This document shows positions 62,880 through 64,000 of a DNA stretch of 64,000 nt, piece by piece. The notes under the pieces are model-generated. The model saw only the letters and a list, made by a program, of their open reading frames with translations. It was not told where the DNA came from and did not search any database. Source of the DNA: Metallyticus violacea (Eukaryota > Arthropoda > Insecta > Mantodea > Metallyticidae); assembly GCA_030762175.1 (NCBI GenBank), contig CM060831.1, positions 83,840,001-83,904,000 on the forward strand, written 5' to 3'. The stretch's first letter is position 1. Each line of letters begins with the position of its first letter. The position numbers and the translations under genes are program-made.

Positions 62880-63325
62880 GTCTGGGCGATCTTTTCCCGG
62901 GCGGCAGCGCAGAAAACTGAATGCCGCAATCCCGAATGACAGCAGAAGAATCAGGACTTGAGCCGCAACCAAAATGAAAAAAGGCACACGCTTTAACACT
63001 ATAAGTTTTGCATGCATTATTTTTTTGATAAACCTAACCTATCCTAAAATTGCAACCTATGCGTTGCCCTCCCTAAAAATAAGATCCATAAATAGTAACA
63101 TTTATTCTATTAAACAAATTATGAAGATTACAAGAGAGGGAGAGAGAGAAAAAAGTTTGGCCTATATGGGATAGAACTCACATCCTCCCAATTAATAGTA
63201 CGAAATTCTAACCAATTGATTTAACATGCCAGTGTGCTTAATTAGCTAATTATCTGCCAACATCTGTTGAGGTCATGTTACCTAGAATTGGGCTCTGCTT
63301 TCACTGCTGCCGGTAGGGACGGGAG
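62880..63325 (-). mobile_element. Family C element, inverted copy
   Basis: In minus orientation: leader near 63320 (gcagtgaaagcagagcccaa, ttctaggtaacatgacc), tRNA-like head tcaattggttagaatttcgt with gtgagttctatccc, a C/T-rich run, cttgtaatcttcataatttg, ggagggcaacgcataggttg, ggttaggtttatc and acttatagtgttaaagcgtg. The order is the same as in the other three copies. Confidence 0.75.
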
Positions 63326-63554
63326 TACCAAGACGGGGCTATCTGTACGGTTAAGTTGTACATCTGCACAATATGGAATCAATGATAATTTCACCCTAAG
63401 TGGATAGCTCTCACGGAAACAATTTATGACATAAAATTATATTTTCGAAATATTTACTTGTCAATGGAGTATGCTTGTTTTTATATATGTATAACAGTAT
63501 CTATTGTTGCTGATTAAATTGTATAAACAATTATTAGGGCGAATTACAATTCAT

Positions 63555-63620
63555 TCTCACCGAAAAACTCTGTTGCGCATGCCTAGAAGACGCCATTTTG
63601 AAGGTGAAAATTTGATGGTA
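63555..63620 (-). promoter_or_regulatory. YY1- and NRF1-like motifs around an ATG
   Basis: The minus strand reads caaaATGGCGTCTTC, a YY1-like site overlapping an ATG in good context, and 13 bases on gcatgcgcaac, an NRF1-like core. The frame gives MASSRHAQQSFS for exactly 12 codons before gtgaga, a good donor. The CR1-like ORF1 at 14829 has the same aagATGGC arrangement, so this could equally be the start of the LINE at 60.2-62.8 kb. It is a motif match only. Confidence 0.3.
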
Positions 63621-64000
63621 AAGTGGCAGAGATTGTGATTATTTCTTGTGAAATTTGAGTTACAGGCTAAGCGTACATATATCTAACTGATACGTTAGAA
63701 TGCCCAATACTTATCTCGTATGCACAACCGCTCTGGCCTGAACATGACCCGCAGTTTATAAGTGTCTTCGATTTAAATAAGGCAATCTGTATGATACAGC
63801 TCTATCATATGAAAAGACAGGACGTGGTTATTTTATCCCTTAAGATGTGAGATCTCTAAATGAGAAATTGATGTTTGTAATAAATTAGTTGATTATCACT
63901 CCTGGCCTATACTTTGGAAGGCATTTATTTTGTATCTATTAGATGAGCATGTGCAGTGTTTTTCTTTATTACTCATATGTCATTGTGGCACTTGGCACAA
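63621..64000. other. No clear feature
   Basis: No repeat copy or coding frame recognised to the window end. Confidence 0.35.

Overview
This is a metazoan nuclear window, most likely from an arthropod. It is AT-rich and almost every recognisable coding stretch is a decayed transposable element. The arthropod guess rests on the mixture: a Jockey-type LINE, several mariner families, CR1-like LINEs with an SGNH-esterase ORF1, Penelope-like elements and several tRNA-derived SINE families. There are no operons, no intact RNA genes and no complete host gene. The species cannot be named from this sequence.

Layout. Positions 1-6995 are one uninterrupted (CTA)n array that runs off the left edge. From 7 to 17.8 kb is a nested repeat zone. 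A CR1-like LINE on the minus strand (ORF1 from 14829, endonuclease-RT from about 13250 down to 10005) is interrupted by a Penelope-like element (PLE, 10145-11441, 14-bp target duplication), by a SINE and by a short palindromic PLE scrap. 17.9-19 kb holds a dead mariner and 20.9-21.9 kb a hAT-type transposase remnant. 23-32 kb is mostly SINEs, with a LINE remnant at 26.6-27.4 kb and a fresh 259-bp tandem duplication at 30.1-30.6 kb. At 32222-32509 is the best candidate host exon: a 96-codon frame behind a good splice acceptor, broken by one in-frame UGA. 33.58-34.28 kb is an internally deleted mariner with matching ends. 35.4-37.2 kb holds pogo-like and mariner-like fragments. 37.2-40.6 kb is a second CR1-like LINE carrying a PLE insertion. 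40.7-44.0 kb holds two copies of a long tRNA-Ile-derived element (family C), one split by a palindromic PLE with a 16-bp target duplication. 45.2-45.9 kb is a large inverted repeat. 47.0-48.25 kb is an end-to-end mariner flanked by TA. 50.3-54.3 kb is a somewhat GC-richer block with a Jockey-like LINE and a minus-strand mariner. 54.8-57 kb has two small coding-like segments, 57.3-57.6 kb a hairpin repeat, 60.2-62.8 kb a third CR1-like LINE, and 62.9-63.3 kb another family C copy.

The most interesting theme is the Penelope-like elements. Two PLE families and one short orphan element carry motifs that fold like hammerhead ribozymes: CUGANGA(U), stem II, GAA, then a palindromic ACNNGU stem III followed by the cleavage base, with matching stem I flanks. 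Their terminal hexamers differ (ACGCGU, ACUAGU, ACCGGU), yet the architecture is shared. Insertions show long target duplications (12-16 bp) and head-to-head inverted copies, so the window preserves both the ribozyme module and its insertion footprints.

All family names A-F for SINEs and repeats are local labels based on copies seen within this window.
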